Notes under the pieces: generated by a model
What the model was told of the DNA's origin: nothing
Databases searched by the model: none
The model's input: the letters and a program-made list of their open reading frames with translations, nothing else
Assembly: GCF_001625215.2 (NCBI RefSeq)
Contig: NC_030387.2
Coordinates: 40,013,606 to 40,077,605 of the forward strand
DNA from: Daucus carota subsp. sativus
Taxonomy: Eukaryota; Streptophyta; Magnoliopsida; Apiales; Apiaceae
Reading direction: 5' to 3'
Length of the DNA stretch: 64,000 nucleotides
Position numbers and translations under genes: made by a program
Shown here: piece after piece, positions 52,285 to 61,986 of the stretch
Layout: the number at the start of each line of letters is the position of its first letter
Position numbering within the stretch: position 1 is the first letter of the stretch

Positions 52285-53700
52285 ATCAAAGCTTGGTATC
52301 AATCCGAGCTTCATTTGGAGAAGTATCTGGGAAGCCAAACATGTTGTAAGTGCAGGGGCTCGGTGGAAAGTGGGGAATGGGAAAGAAATTACTATTTTAC
52401 ATCAACCATGGCTCCAGGATGGGACAAACCCTTACATCACATCCGACTTGCAGGGGCTAGCAAATGCAACTGTTCATTCTCTTAGAACGGAGGACGGACA
52501 GCAGTGGGATACAGAGATTCTGCAGGACTTATTTAACCAGAGGGATCAGGAGTGTATATACAACACTCCATATGGGGGTGAAGGTGAAGTAGACAGGTTA
52601 TACTGGAATGAGGACATGACTGGAGTGTATACAGTTCGTAGTGCTTATCGAATGATTCGCTCTCAAAAGGAGATGGGTTTGTCGGCTGATAGCAGTGAGA
52701 TTTGGAAGCTGATTTGGAGAATTAAAGCCCCCCCTAAGGTTTTGAATCATATATGGCGAGCGTTAAACCAGTGTTTACCAACACGTGTGAATTTGCAGAG
52801 TAAAAGAGTTCAAGTTACGTCATTATGCCCAATGTGTAGTGGTGAAGCAGAGACAGTAATGCACGTTATGGTAAGCTGCCCGTTTGCTAAGGCATGTTGG
52901 AGACAACGAGATATTACATATCAGGATGTGGGGATTGGTACGTTTGACAGGTGGCTGAAGTATATGTTAAACAGATCAACGAAGGAGGAGCACGGAGAGA
53001 TAGTTTCGTTGTGTTGGAGTATATGGCAATCTAGAAATCAACTGGTGTGGGACAACAAAAAGAGCTCAGCAAATAATGTGGTGTATTTGGCTAAGCAGTA
53101 TCTTACAGAGTGGAGAGCAGCCCAAGTATGTTCGACGAAGGCTCTATACAGGGACACTATCCCCGGTGACGGAGCTAGTTCTTGGGTGAAACCTAACCGG
53201 AATATAGTTAAGATATCGGTCGATGCAGCCTTATTTTCCGAGCAGTCTAAGTATGGGATAGGGTTGATAGCGAGAAACAAGGAGGGACAGGTTATTCAAG
53301 GTCGATCAGAGGTTTATGAAGGAACAGTAAGGCCAGATTTCGCAGAGGTCATGGCCGTGAAAGAGGCGTTAAGTTGGGCTAAGGTGAAGGGATGGAGGGA
53401 AGCAGTGGTGGAATCTGATTGCTTGGGGGTTATTCAAGCCATCCGTAGTACAGTGACTATGAGGTCTCCGTTTGGTTTCATTGTAGCGGAGTGTCGTAGT
53501 TTACTAGTTGAGTTAAACATGGAGTTGTTTTTTGTCAGACGATCTGCCAACATGGCCGCTCACTTCATAGCGAGAGAGTCATGTTTATTCCCAGGTCGAG
53601 TTTTCGACAGGTGTTCTGTACCTGTTGAATTGGAGTCTATTTTGTTGGCTGATTTATTTGAGTAATGCATTGATTTTTAAAAAAAAAAAAAAAAAAAAAA
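52285..53700 (+). mobile_element. LINE, 5'-truncated, poly(A), 8-bp TSD
   Basis: Bounded by the target duplication AGAACAGG (52277-52284 and 53701-53708) with a 3' poly(A) run of about 22 bases. The empty site is preserved in the paralogous flank near 57975-57985 (AATCAAGAACAGGCATC). Starts inside the reverse transcriptase end. The clean duplication, intact frame and tail indicate a young insertion. Confidence 0.92.
52289..53665 (+). CDS. LINE ORF2 3' part: RT end, zf-RVT, RNase H
   Basis: Open from 52289 with no ATG at the element start: KLGINPSFIWRSIWEAKHVV is the end of a plant LINE reverse transcriptase. The zinc-binding zf-RVT region follows (KLIWRIKAPPKVLNHIWRAL, LCPMCSGEAETVMHVMVSCP). 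A type 1 RNase H domain comes next, with Asp in SVDAALF, Glu in DFAEVMAVKEAL, Asp in VESDCLGV, and NMAAHFIARES. It stops at 53663-53665 just before the poly(A). Endonuclease and RT core are missing, so it cannot move alone. Role in family: copying element RNA into DNA at the target. Confidence 0.85.
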   Translation, partial: KLGINPSFIWRSIWEAKHVVSAGARWKVGNGKEITILHQPWLQDGTNPYITSDLQGLANATVHSLRTEDGQQWDTEILQDLFNQRDQECIYNTPYGGEGEVDRLYWNEDMTGVYTVRSAYRMIRSQKEMGLSADSSEIWKLIWRIKAPPKVLNHIWRALNQCLPTRVNLQSKRVQVTSLCPMCSGEAETVMHVMVSCPFAKACWRQRDITYQDVGIGTFDRWLKYMLNRSTKEEHGEIVSLCWSIWQSRNQLVWDNKKSSANNVVYLAKQYLTEWRAAQVCSTKALYRDTIPGDGASSWVKPNRNIVKISVDAALFSEQSKYGIGLIARNKEGQVIQGRSEVYEGTVRPDFAEVMAVKEALSWAKVKGWREAVVESDCLGVIQAIRSTVTMRSPFGFIVAECRSLLVELNMELFFVRRSANMAAHFIARESCLFPGRVFDRCSVPVELESILLADLFE

Positions 53701-53708
53701 AGAACAGG

Positions 53709-54222
53709 CATTTTAAGTCCAAAAGCTTATATGAACTTATAAGTAAACTTGTTTAACACTTTGTTCAAAGCCTCTGCGTCGACTTCTTGTATGATAATAT
53801 TTTACCGATGATACTATGATTGGATTAAAAAAAATTCAATTCAATGAAAGTTGAAATTAATAAATCAGTCGATTAATTTTTGATTACCAATTTTGACGAT
53901 CATATCTATAAAATATTTAGTTAAAACTTCTCTTACGGTTAAAAAGTATTTTACACGTAATTTCCTGTACGCAAACAACAAAGCCGAAAAAGCCGAAATG
54001 TAGCTAGACTTTTAATCATATGGAATGATGTACAACGTACTAATTAAAAAGCTAAAAAGATTTAAAATGATTGTTCCTTGTCCGAAGCATATTCGAAACA
54101 CTATACATTTTTTTTAGTGTGGGCTCGTAAGCACATACTAAAAGTGAAAATGCTTAGCATATGATCCTGGGCACATACTAGACATATCCTTTGTTTAATG
54201 GAACGAACCGTATATTTGCCGG
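53709..54222. other. Intergenic, continues NOV-like 3' flank then unrelated
   Basis: 53709-53760 continues the duplicated flank (AAAAGCTTATATGAACTTAT). After that no known sequence; a short minus-strand frame at 54101-54286 overlaps the RNase T2-like fragment in a different frame. Confidence 0.4.
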
Positions 54223-54405
54223 CTAATTCAGGCTTCTCCACAGGCCATGAAAAATAAACCGGTCGCTCACATATTCGGGCCGACAACTACGACCATGCTC
54301 GCTGCTACAGTAGTATGGTATCCATTGGTACACCATTTCATATTCCAGAGGATTCTGAGAGTAAACCACGGTGACCAAAACCAACAAAAATATTATCTTG
54401 TTCAT
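54223..54405 (-). pseudogene. RNase T2 (S-like)-type 5' fragment, copy 1
   Basis: 60 codons from ATG 54405 to TAG 54223. A signal peptide (MNKIIFLLVLVTVVYSQN) is followed by YQWIPYYC and DRFIFHGLW. FxxHGLW is the first active-site motif of T2 ribonucleases, here followed by R-S rather than P. The frame stops right after it, so the second active-site motif is missing. T2 RNases are secreted or vacuolar RNA-cutting enzymes. A second copy lies at 57170-57410; both share about 250 bp of upstream sequence. Assignment rests on one motif plus the signal peptide, so moderate certainty. Confidence 0.5.
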
Positions 54406-54763
54406 TGTGTAAATAAGTAGGATATATATTCTGCTCAAGGATTTAATATGCTGCATCTTCTTTATCTGGACCATATATATATATAACATCTGAGACTGAG
54501 CATACAGAACGTATGACTCAACCGTTTTGTAACATGCAAAGTGGAGGGGGTCTAGTAGGTACATCGTACATAACTTGTGATTGTTAGTGGTTGCAAACAA
54601 TGAAACTGTTCACTCATTGACAGAACATGATTGGCTGTTAGTTTTCGTGTGTATATGAGGCCTCAGACGTTAATTAGAAATATTCTTATTTCCTGAATTT
54701 CTGTCTATTATTTTCAATTTTTCATATTGCAAATGCATAACATGATCTTATCAAGACTAGGTT
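54406..54763. other. Upstream region of RNase T2-like copy 1
   Basis: CATAACTTGTGATTGTTAGT and CTCATTGACAGAACATGATT are shared with 57585-57660, in the same order. Contains TATATATATATA near 54472. Probably the promoter of the fragment. Confidence 0.45.
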
Positions 54764-54777
54764 GATTTAGTATTATT

Positions 54778-55397
54778 ATTTTTTTTTTTTTTGACAAAAT
54801 GCAAATTCATTCCATTAAATTAAAACAAGTCTAGTCGGGACAACTCCCCAACTAACAATGCAATCAGGTTGATAAACAATAAAACGAGCTAAACAAATAG
54901 CCGCATTGTTTCCAGACTGATTAACAAACTGAATCCAAGGATTCTTGAAATTAAAAATGAATACAAAGGATTCTCGAGTAATCCAGCCTACATCAATCCC
55001 GAAAATGGTAACTTCACAATTGACCTTCACAATAGTTCCATGGCTGTTGCGGTGTTCAGACGACTCAGTTGTAAAAACTAAGCAATGAGGAACAAGGGTC
55101 CTCGAATAATGAACAACTATAATTTGTGAAAGGTGAGCACATGCGATCGCCACCGTTCCAAGCATACCCCAGCTATCTACATGCCGGAAGCCAGCTATAG
55201 ACATGCCGAAAGTATTAATGATGCGATAAGCCAGATCTCCCAAAACTCCATCACAATCATTCTCATTGATAACACAAGACGACATATCAACGCAGAATCA
55301 CCCAAGAATGGGGTACTAAATCAACACACGCCAAAAGGCGAGACGGGAAAACACAATCGGATCTTTGATTTCAAAAGATCTGATTTATTCAGAAAGC
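54778..55397 (-). mobile_element. LINE 3' fragment, 14-bp TSD
   Basis: Flanked by the identical 14-bp duplication GATTTAGTATTATT (54764-54777 and 55398-55411). On the minus strand it ends in a poly(A) run (the T run at about 54778-54795). A degenerate frame, 54815-55285, keeps an RNase H-like C-terminus (FVNQSGNNAAICLARF, IVYQPDCIVSWGVVP), close to the NxAAHxLAR signature. Different family from the LINE at 52285. 5'-truncated. Confidence 0.85.
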
Positions 55398-55411
55398 GAT
55401 TTAGTATTATT

Positions 55412-56454
55412 TTAGTTTCACTTCGTTGTCAATATTATTTTGTTATCATATTTAGGTATTTATTGTGCAATGTTGTATTTATCAGATATATTAAAATTAT
55501 CACTAAAATTTTACAAAAAATGATTTTTTTTTAATATACGAGGTTTATGTTATATATAAGTCACATGTTTATTTTATTATCTTCCGGAATGGTGTTTTTA
55601 ATAAGTATAGTGATGTTTGTTAATAGGTACTGTAGTTTTACAATGTGCTGTTATTGATATCGGCTATTTCATTTAACCTGTTGTCATATGGATCATAAAT
55701 CTAATGATCAAAATTTCAGTTTTAGATATCAGTGATGTTGGAAAGTAATATTTATTTTGAAACTGAAGATTAAAAATAACTAATAAACTTTATAAGATAG
55801 TGTTTTACAAAAGTTTTAAAATAAAAATCTTAAATCAATAATATGTGTAGCATGGTGCACGGGCAGTAATGCTTGTTGGATATAAGTCAACGATTATGCT
55901 TGCTCAGTTTGAATAAATTGACATTGTTACTGCAGATGATCATAACTTAAACAGAACACAAATTTCTTAAAGAACTACAGCTTATATATAATCTTGTTTC
56001 TTGAATAACTAAACCAAAAATAACACAATCCAAAACAATGAAATTAAAAAGTTGACAATTTTATTAACTGCTGAAATCTAGCATTGCAGCATAAGGATCT
56101 TGAGTTCTGATGGCTACAAACAATTTCAGCAACACCCTTTCCGAGGCAGACGATACCTCGTACCTGCACAATTTGAAATTATATATAGAGGTAAAAAAAT
56201 GTCAGATGTGGCAAAACAACCAAACACAGAAGAACAATAAACCAATGGCATTGACTGACTGTTATGAAAATAGCGCGAAAAATTAACTAATCCATAACGA
56301 CGAGACCCTTCTATTTACATGGCATCAATGATTGATGTTCTTCAAAATGACTACATGTAAGTGCAGAACTGTGAATAATCTATCTAATCAGCTTTAAGGA
56401 TCTCAAATACTTGGACACAAGAAAAATCAGTATAAAAGACTAACACCTCAGAGA
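55412..56454. other. Intergenic, then NOV-like 3' flank copy
   Basis: 55412-55980 has no signal. From about 55980 to 56450 the sequence parallels the 3' flanks of paralogs A and D (TTGAATAACTAAACC, CTGATGGCTACAAACAATTT, GGATCTCAAATACTTGGA). No frame. Confidence 0.55.
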
Positions 56455-57021
56455 CTTCCTTCGGTTTCAGCTGCTTCAGATTGACAGCATCAACTTCAGA
56501 GAGCTCTTGCTGTACAGATCCAGAGATATTTCTAACACCTATTTTGCTATAAATTTCTAGCAACTTAGTTCTGGGAAGAGACTTCATGCTCGGTTGGGGA
56601 TACCAAACAAATAGTTAACCTAAAGAAGACCTTTCAAAAAGATCCTTCAGCTGCAGATCATCAGCAATGAATACGTCGTGTTTATTCACCAGATTAATTG
56701 AACTTGAACCTGAATATACAGGCAATTTCAACAACCGTTGAGCCAAAATTTCTCCAGTCCTCGAGCTCCAGTTCTTTATGACAAACTCCCAGAAGGCACA
56801 AGCCTCCTCATGAGTTAGTTGGTGGCCAGAAGCATGACTTCCAAATCTCACAATAGTCATGGATTATAGTGCTTCTCCAGAACATGCAATCGTGCTCCCA
56901 ATAAATCAAGGTAATCTTCAAGCAAAGAACAGCCATTTCTGACATCAACAATTACTCCCAGAGAACGAAGCTCGTTTTTGTATTCTGTAATTCTGGAACC
57001 ATAAAAGTCTTCATCAAGGAA
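56455..57021 (-). pseudogene. NOV-like fragment C
   Basis: Three pieces of the C-terminal part of a NOV-like protein, closest to paralog A: ELSEVDAVNLKQLKPKEV and MKSLPRTKLLEIYSKIGVRN; then QLTHEEACAFWEFVIKNWSS to FIADDLQLKDLFERSSLG; then sequence matching the LGVIVDVRNG region. A TAA at the position of Ser in A (near 56615) and internal deletions break it. The 3' UTR joins directly to the KPKEV codons, so several hundred bases of coding 3' end are lost. It lies between the two RNase T2-like copies. Confidence 0.8.
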
Positions 57022-57169
57022 AATTATCCAAAAATGTAAAATTTACTGCTGATTAAATTTCGTATATAATACACGTACCTCGTCTCTGAACTCTGTGTAA
57101 TCGACCACCTCACATATTACCTTTAATCATATATAATACACGTACCTCGTCTCTGTGTAATCGACCACC

Positions 57170-57410
57170 CCACATATTATCGACCGAATTGATGTACGAA
57201 TGGATCCCGCACTACTGTAGCATGGATGGTCTAACTTAGGCTCTCTACAGAGCCCATGAAAAAGGAACCGGTCATTCACATATTCTGCCTGACAAATACG
57301 ACCCTCCACGCTACAATAGTACGGATCCATTCGTAGACCAATTCATATTCAGGATTTTGGCAGTAAGCCACTAAGCCATGGTCACCAAAAACAGTAATTT
57401 GTTAAGGATT
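57170..57410 (-). pseudogene. RNase T2-like 5' fragment, copy 2
   Basis: Reads YYCSVEGRICQAEYVNDRFL, then FHGLCREPKLDHPCY, and upstream (other frame) AYCQNPEYELVYEWI, parallel to copy 1. The active-site Trp of HGLW is Cys here. No clear ATG or signal peptide survives, and a frameshift separates the two parts. It continues about 30 codons past the point where copy 1 stops. The upstream 57420-57670 matches 54480-54650. Confidence 0.5.
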
Positions 57411-59250
57411 AAATATGCAGAATATTCGTCATCAGGACCATATATATAAGCAAGCACACCCTAATAAACTATCTGAGCATACGTTTTGTATGATTCAACC
57501 GTTTTCCAACATGCAAAGAGGAGGGGTTTGTTCGAGAATTTTTCAAGTAAATGAAACCTGGGTTTCGAGTTGATATCAAGTACGAAATACATAACTTGTG
57601 ATTGTTAGTTGTTGCAAACAATAAAGCTGTTGACTCATTGACAGAACATGATTCACTGTTAGTTTTGATTTTCAGTGATTTTAAAAATAAATATAATATA
57701 ATTATCGAGATTCTATATTTATTGATGGTTTTAAAATTAATATCATGAAAGCTAAAATTTAATATATTTGAGGAATCGGACTTTAAATAATTATATAGTT
57801 TTATTTTAGTATCATATATAACGGAGTAACGGTTCACAATAATTTGAGTTTGAAAATTTTGACAAATACGATAAGAAAGAATAAATAGAAATGAAGTGTC
57901 ATACCAAAATATAAATTATCAAAATTCAGTCATTAAGGCAGAAGTTTTAGGTTGTTAATGGTATTCATGAATCAAGAACAGGCATCTTTAAGTCCAAAGG
58001 CTTATATGAACTTATAAGTAAACTTGTTTTTGAATAACTAAAGTGAGAAGAACTCAATCCAGAACAACGAAATTTAGAAAGTTGACGTGGTATTGCAGCC
58101 TAAATGTCTTGAATTCTAATGGCTACGAACAATTCTGTCAACATCTAGTGCTACGAACAATTCTGTCAACATTAGTTCTGAAGCAGAAGATCCTGCACAA
58201 GTTTTGAAAGTTACAAACATGTCAGATGTAGCGAAACAACCAAACATGGAAGGACTAATTTTTATGGGAACAATTAATAAGACATGTAGCTCCTGAACAC
58301 CATCCTAGAGTTAAATCAGCTTCGTCAAAAGACTTGTCCCAAACATAAAGCTACAAAAACTGAGGAGCAAAATCTACGCCTAACACACACTATAATTACA
58401 AAGATAGCACAACAAATCAATAGCATGGACAGATTATGGGAACAAATACTAAAACATGCAGCTCCTAAGAAAACATTCTAGGAAATTTTTACTCGAATTT
58501 GTGAAACCAGCTTTTCTAAAAGCCTTTTCCATAGCTTTTTAGTCGCAATATAACTTAGATATATTATTAGATAATAATCTAAATCAGGAAAACATATAAT
58601 CTCAAAGTCAGAAAAACCAGGGTGATTTGCTATTTCCCGTTTAATCATAGAGAATATTCTATTTAAGAACTTGAAAAGCCAGCTTTTTGTAAGCCTTTCC
58701 ACGGCTTTTTAGTCGTGATATAACTTAATAAAGTAAATCAAAATACACATAATCTCAAAGCAAAAAAACCTGAGTGATCTGCTATTCCCCATCTAATCAC
58801 AGAGAATATTATATAACTTACAAGGCAGATAACATATGATTCTATGCTTAAGCAAATTTACAGGTTTCTCCAGCTACCAATATCATGGTAGACAATAATA
58901 ACATCCAGTTGTATGTCTATTCATTGACTAGTTTCGATCACACTTTATTTCCTGTAACTATTCCAGGAAAAAAAAAATATGCTTCTAATTATATGATCAT
59001 GACCATGTACAAAGGAATTCTTAATTTAGCATGATTAATAATAGATCATTTTAATATCGGGAAAAGAATTAGGAATACTATACTACTACAAGGCATTCCA
59101 CTTGATCAGAATTACTACTAGTACTGTACTACTGTCGATAATCTATCTAATCAGCTTTTCAGGGGATCTGAAATATTGGATATAAAAAATTAATGTAACA
59201 GAGTACTTTGAGCCAATGTAACGTTAAGATAGAATATCATACCCATTCAG
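57411..59250. repeat. RNase T2-like upstream copy and NOV-like D 3' flank
   Basis: 57420-57670 duplicates the upstream sequence of RNase T2-like copy 1. 57925-59250 duplicates 18700-20030 downstream of paralog A. It includes the empty site of the LINE near 57975. A repeat inside, CTACGAACAATTCTGTCAAC, occurs at 58123 and again about 20 bp later. No gene. Confidence 0.7.
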
Positions 59251-61986
59251 CTATTCATCTGGAAAGATGGAAGAAAGAAACTCTTCATCCTCCAAAAATG
59301 TCTGCAGATTTTTCGTCTTCATGAGATACATAATTGCCTCCTCATTGAATTCTACGAGAAAACCCAACCTAACAAGGTCTGCAAGCTGACGTGCATGATC
59401 TTCATTCTCCCATAATAAGCCCCCAGCCACTACTTCAGAAAATTCTGAAGCATACTCAATGAAATTTTTATGTCCTCCATTCTTGGCCAATTTCTGCACG
59501 AAAAGCTTTGAAATTTGTCTCTCCCATCTTAGCATTTGCCTTGCTTCAACTTTAAGGATTTTACCAGATGATAATGATAAAGTATGGCACATTGTTATTT
59601 TGTCACCCGCCTCAAGGACAACAACTTGAAGGAGGACTCTGACAACATTGTGCCTGATACCTGCTTCCATATTGGGTGAAATGTCAGCTAGAAATCCAAG
59701 AATAAGTCTCAACAACTCTTTTCCAATAAATATTTCCCTTGGGTTCAGTTGCTTCAGGCTTACAGTATCCACTGCAGAAAGTTTGTGCTGCACAGACTCA
59801 GAGATATTTCTAACACCTATTTTGCTATAAATTTCTAGCAACTTAGTTCTGGGCAGAGATTTCATGCTCGGTTGGGGATACCAAACAAATAGCGAACTAA
59901 AAGAAGACTTTTCAAAAAGATCCTTCAGCTGCAGGTCATCCGCAATGAATACGTCCTGTTTATTCACGAGATTTATTGCATTTGAGCCTGAATGTACAGG
60001 CAGTTTTAACATCCGTCGAGCCAATGTTTCTTCTGTCCTCAAGCTCCAGTTCTTCACAACAAATCCCCAATAGGCACAAGACTCATCATGAGTTAGTTGG
60101 TGGCCAGAAGCTTCCCATGTCTTCCAAATTTCACAATAATCATCAATGGAGGGGCTCATTTTAACTCCGTAAGTAATGGAGAAAAAACTAAGCAACTTAC
60201 CTGTATAGTGCTTCTCTAGAACATGCAAGCGCGATCCCAGTAGACCATGCTTGTCCTGAATGACGCAATTTTCAAAGCTCACCCACTGACCATATTCTCT
60301 ACTACTTGGAATCCAAATATCTTTCTTGTCGTTGTCATTAGGCTTCCACTTAAATTCAATCAAATAGTTATATATTCGACTCACAGGGGTGAATATAGAA
60401 TGGAAACCTAGGTAACTTGCAAGCAAAGAACAACCATCTCTAGTGTCAACAATAACTCCCAGAGAATGAAGCTCATTTTTGTATTCCCTGAGTTTGGAAC
60501 CATAGAAGTCTTCATCTAGGAAAGGTCCGTCGCCCCTTTCTAGAAAATCGGCCCACTCAGGACTGAAGAGCAAGCACCTCTGTGGAGTACTGTAGCCTGA
60601 ATAGGTTTTCAACCACTGTCTACCTATTTTTTCCAGAAATGTTGATGGAAAAAGCTCATGAGTCTCCAAATTGTCATTCTTCGGCTTATACCTACGGATA
60701 CATTCCAGCAATGAATATACATGTTCAGGAGTTATTCTGCTAGGATCCTGTGGCAAATTAAGGCCATTCAAAACATAATGTGCTCCATCTTTAAAAGAAG
60801 AGACAACACCCATACTCTTGAGCTCCTTGTCATATTTATGAATGGCCATACCATACTGATTATCACTATCATCAATGAAAGGAAGCAAAGAGATTGATGA
60901 GATAGACTTCCAAGATTGGCCATAAAGAATGCAATCTGTTGGCGCTCTATAATCACCGAGTCGAGTACGCAACCAATTCACCTCACGAATACACTTCTTT
61001 AGATCTGTTGGAAGCGGATTTGAGGTCTTCAGCTTTCTGCAACATTGCAGAAGTATAAGAACATTAACTTTGCCAATAAATTGTAACTCTGCTTGTTGCC
61101 TGAATACACGTTCAAATTTTTTTGATGCCTCACCAAAATCAACCACTACTCCAATTTGCTTTAATTCATCTTTGAACAAGAATATTTCGCTCCCATAGAA
61201 ATTTACATCTATGAGCGGGAAGCAGCTAAAGACCTGCAAAAGGCATCCCCAATCAGAGCCAGGTAAATAGCATTCTGAAGGAGTTCTGAACCCAACATGT
61301 GTGTTGATGCAGTTATTATCCTTGAGAGCATTAACAATATTGTTTGAGTTCAAATGGCGGAGGCAGTCCAGCATCAAATGGAGGGCCCCAGGTGTAAGAG
61401 AACTTGAGCAAGCTGAAGATTTCAAGTTATCACCAACTAGTTTGTAGTTACCAGCAAAATTCACTATCACACCAATTAGCTCCAGTTCTTCTCTAAAATC
61501 ATTTAGATTGGCTCCATAATAAGTTTCATCAATAAAGGGAATGTTACTAACTTCAGAAGCAGCTTTCCACTCATCACTATATAAAACTGACTCGCCTGGG
61601 GCCCTGTAACCTTGCTTAGTCCACAGCCATTTCCCACCTTGTATACTATTAATAAATTGTGCAGGCGAATTTAAATTAGCCCTCAAGAACTTGATGAACT
61701 TCAAAATTGCGAGTACATTATCTCTTGTTAAATTAGAAGATGCTGCAATAGACATAAGCTGGTTTCCTATGAATCTGCATGCTTCATTTACCTCAAACAT
61801 CACACCAATTAATTTCAGCTCCTCCTTGTAATCAGTTAGTTTGCGACCATAAAACTTCATATCAACTTCTGGAATGTCAACAAGCTCTGACACTTGCTGT
61901 AAGATGTGTGCTTCTGATGACGAGCCCATGAATGACTGTGATGGTGGTCTATAGCTGGAACTAGGGGTGATCAGAAAACCGCCCAA
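59251..61986 (-). CDS. NO VEIN/sacsin-like protein, paralog D, 5'-truncated
   Basis: A stop-free frame whose homology covers 59251-61965, about 905 codons, equal to the C-terminal half of paralog B from SSYRPPSQSFM to EDEEFLSSIFPDE. It has the same repeated modules (PFIDETYYGANLN, DVNFYGSEIF, GPFLDEDFYGS). The ATG at 61986 and the next residues (MGGFLITP) come from the adjoining hAT-like DNA, not from the family. The ATPase exons and N-terminal half are gone. No frameshift or stop in the family part, unlike A and C. It could be a recent truncation, or translated from an internal ATG; no promoter is evident. Confidence 0.7.
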   Translation of the reverse strand: MGGFLITPSSSYRPPSQSFMGSSSEAHILQQVSELVDIPEVDMKFYGRKLTDYKEELKLIGVMFEVNEACRFIGNQLMSIAASSNLTRDNVLAILKFIKFLRANLNSPAQFINSIQGGKWLWTKQGYRAPGESVLYSDEWKAASEVSNIPFIDETYYGANLNDFREELELIGVIVNFAGNYKLVGDNLKSSACSSSLTPGALHLMLDCLRHLNSNNIVNALKDNNCINTHVGFRTPSECYLPGSDWGCLLQVFSCFPLIDVNFYGSEIFLFKDELKQIGVVVDFGEASKKFERVFRQQAELQFIGKVNVLILLQCCRKLKTSNPLPTDLKKCIREVNWLRTRLGDYRAPTDCILYGQSWKSISSISLLPFIDDSDNQYGMAIHKYDKELKSMGVVSSFKDGAHYVLNGLNLPQDPSRITPEHVYSLLECIRRYKPKNDNLETHELFPSTFLEKIGRQWLKTYSGYSTPQRCLLFSPEWADFLERGDGPFLDEDFYGSKLREYKNELHSLGVIVDTRDGCSLLASYLGFHSIFTPVSRIYNYLIEFKWKPNDNDKKDIWIPSSREYGQWVSFENCVIQDKHGLLGSRLHVLEKHYTGKLLSFFSITYGVKMSPSIDDYCEIWKTWEASGHQLTHDESCAYWGFVVKNWSLRTEETLARRMLKLPVHSGSNAINLVNKQDVFIADDLQLKDLFEKSSFSSLFVWYPQPSMKSLPRTKLLEIYSKIGVRNISESVQHKLSAVDTVSLKQLNPREIFIGKELLRLILGFLADISPNMEAGIRHNVVRVLLQVVVLEAGDKITMCHTLSLSSGKILKVEARQMLRWERQISKLFVQKLAKNGGHKNFIEYASEFSEVVAGGLLWENEDHARQLADLVRLGFLVEFNEEAIMYLMKTKNLQTFLEDEEFLSSIFPDE

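Noticed and set aside
54101..54286. Minus-strand frame overlapping the RNase T2-like fragment
   Set aside because: It is another frame of the same stretch; the signal peptide and HGLW motif lie in the frame of 54223-54405.
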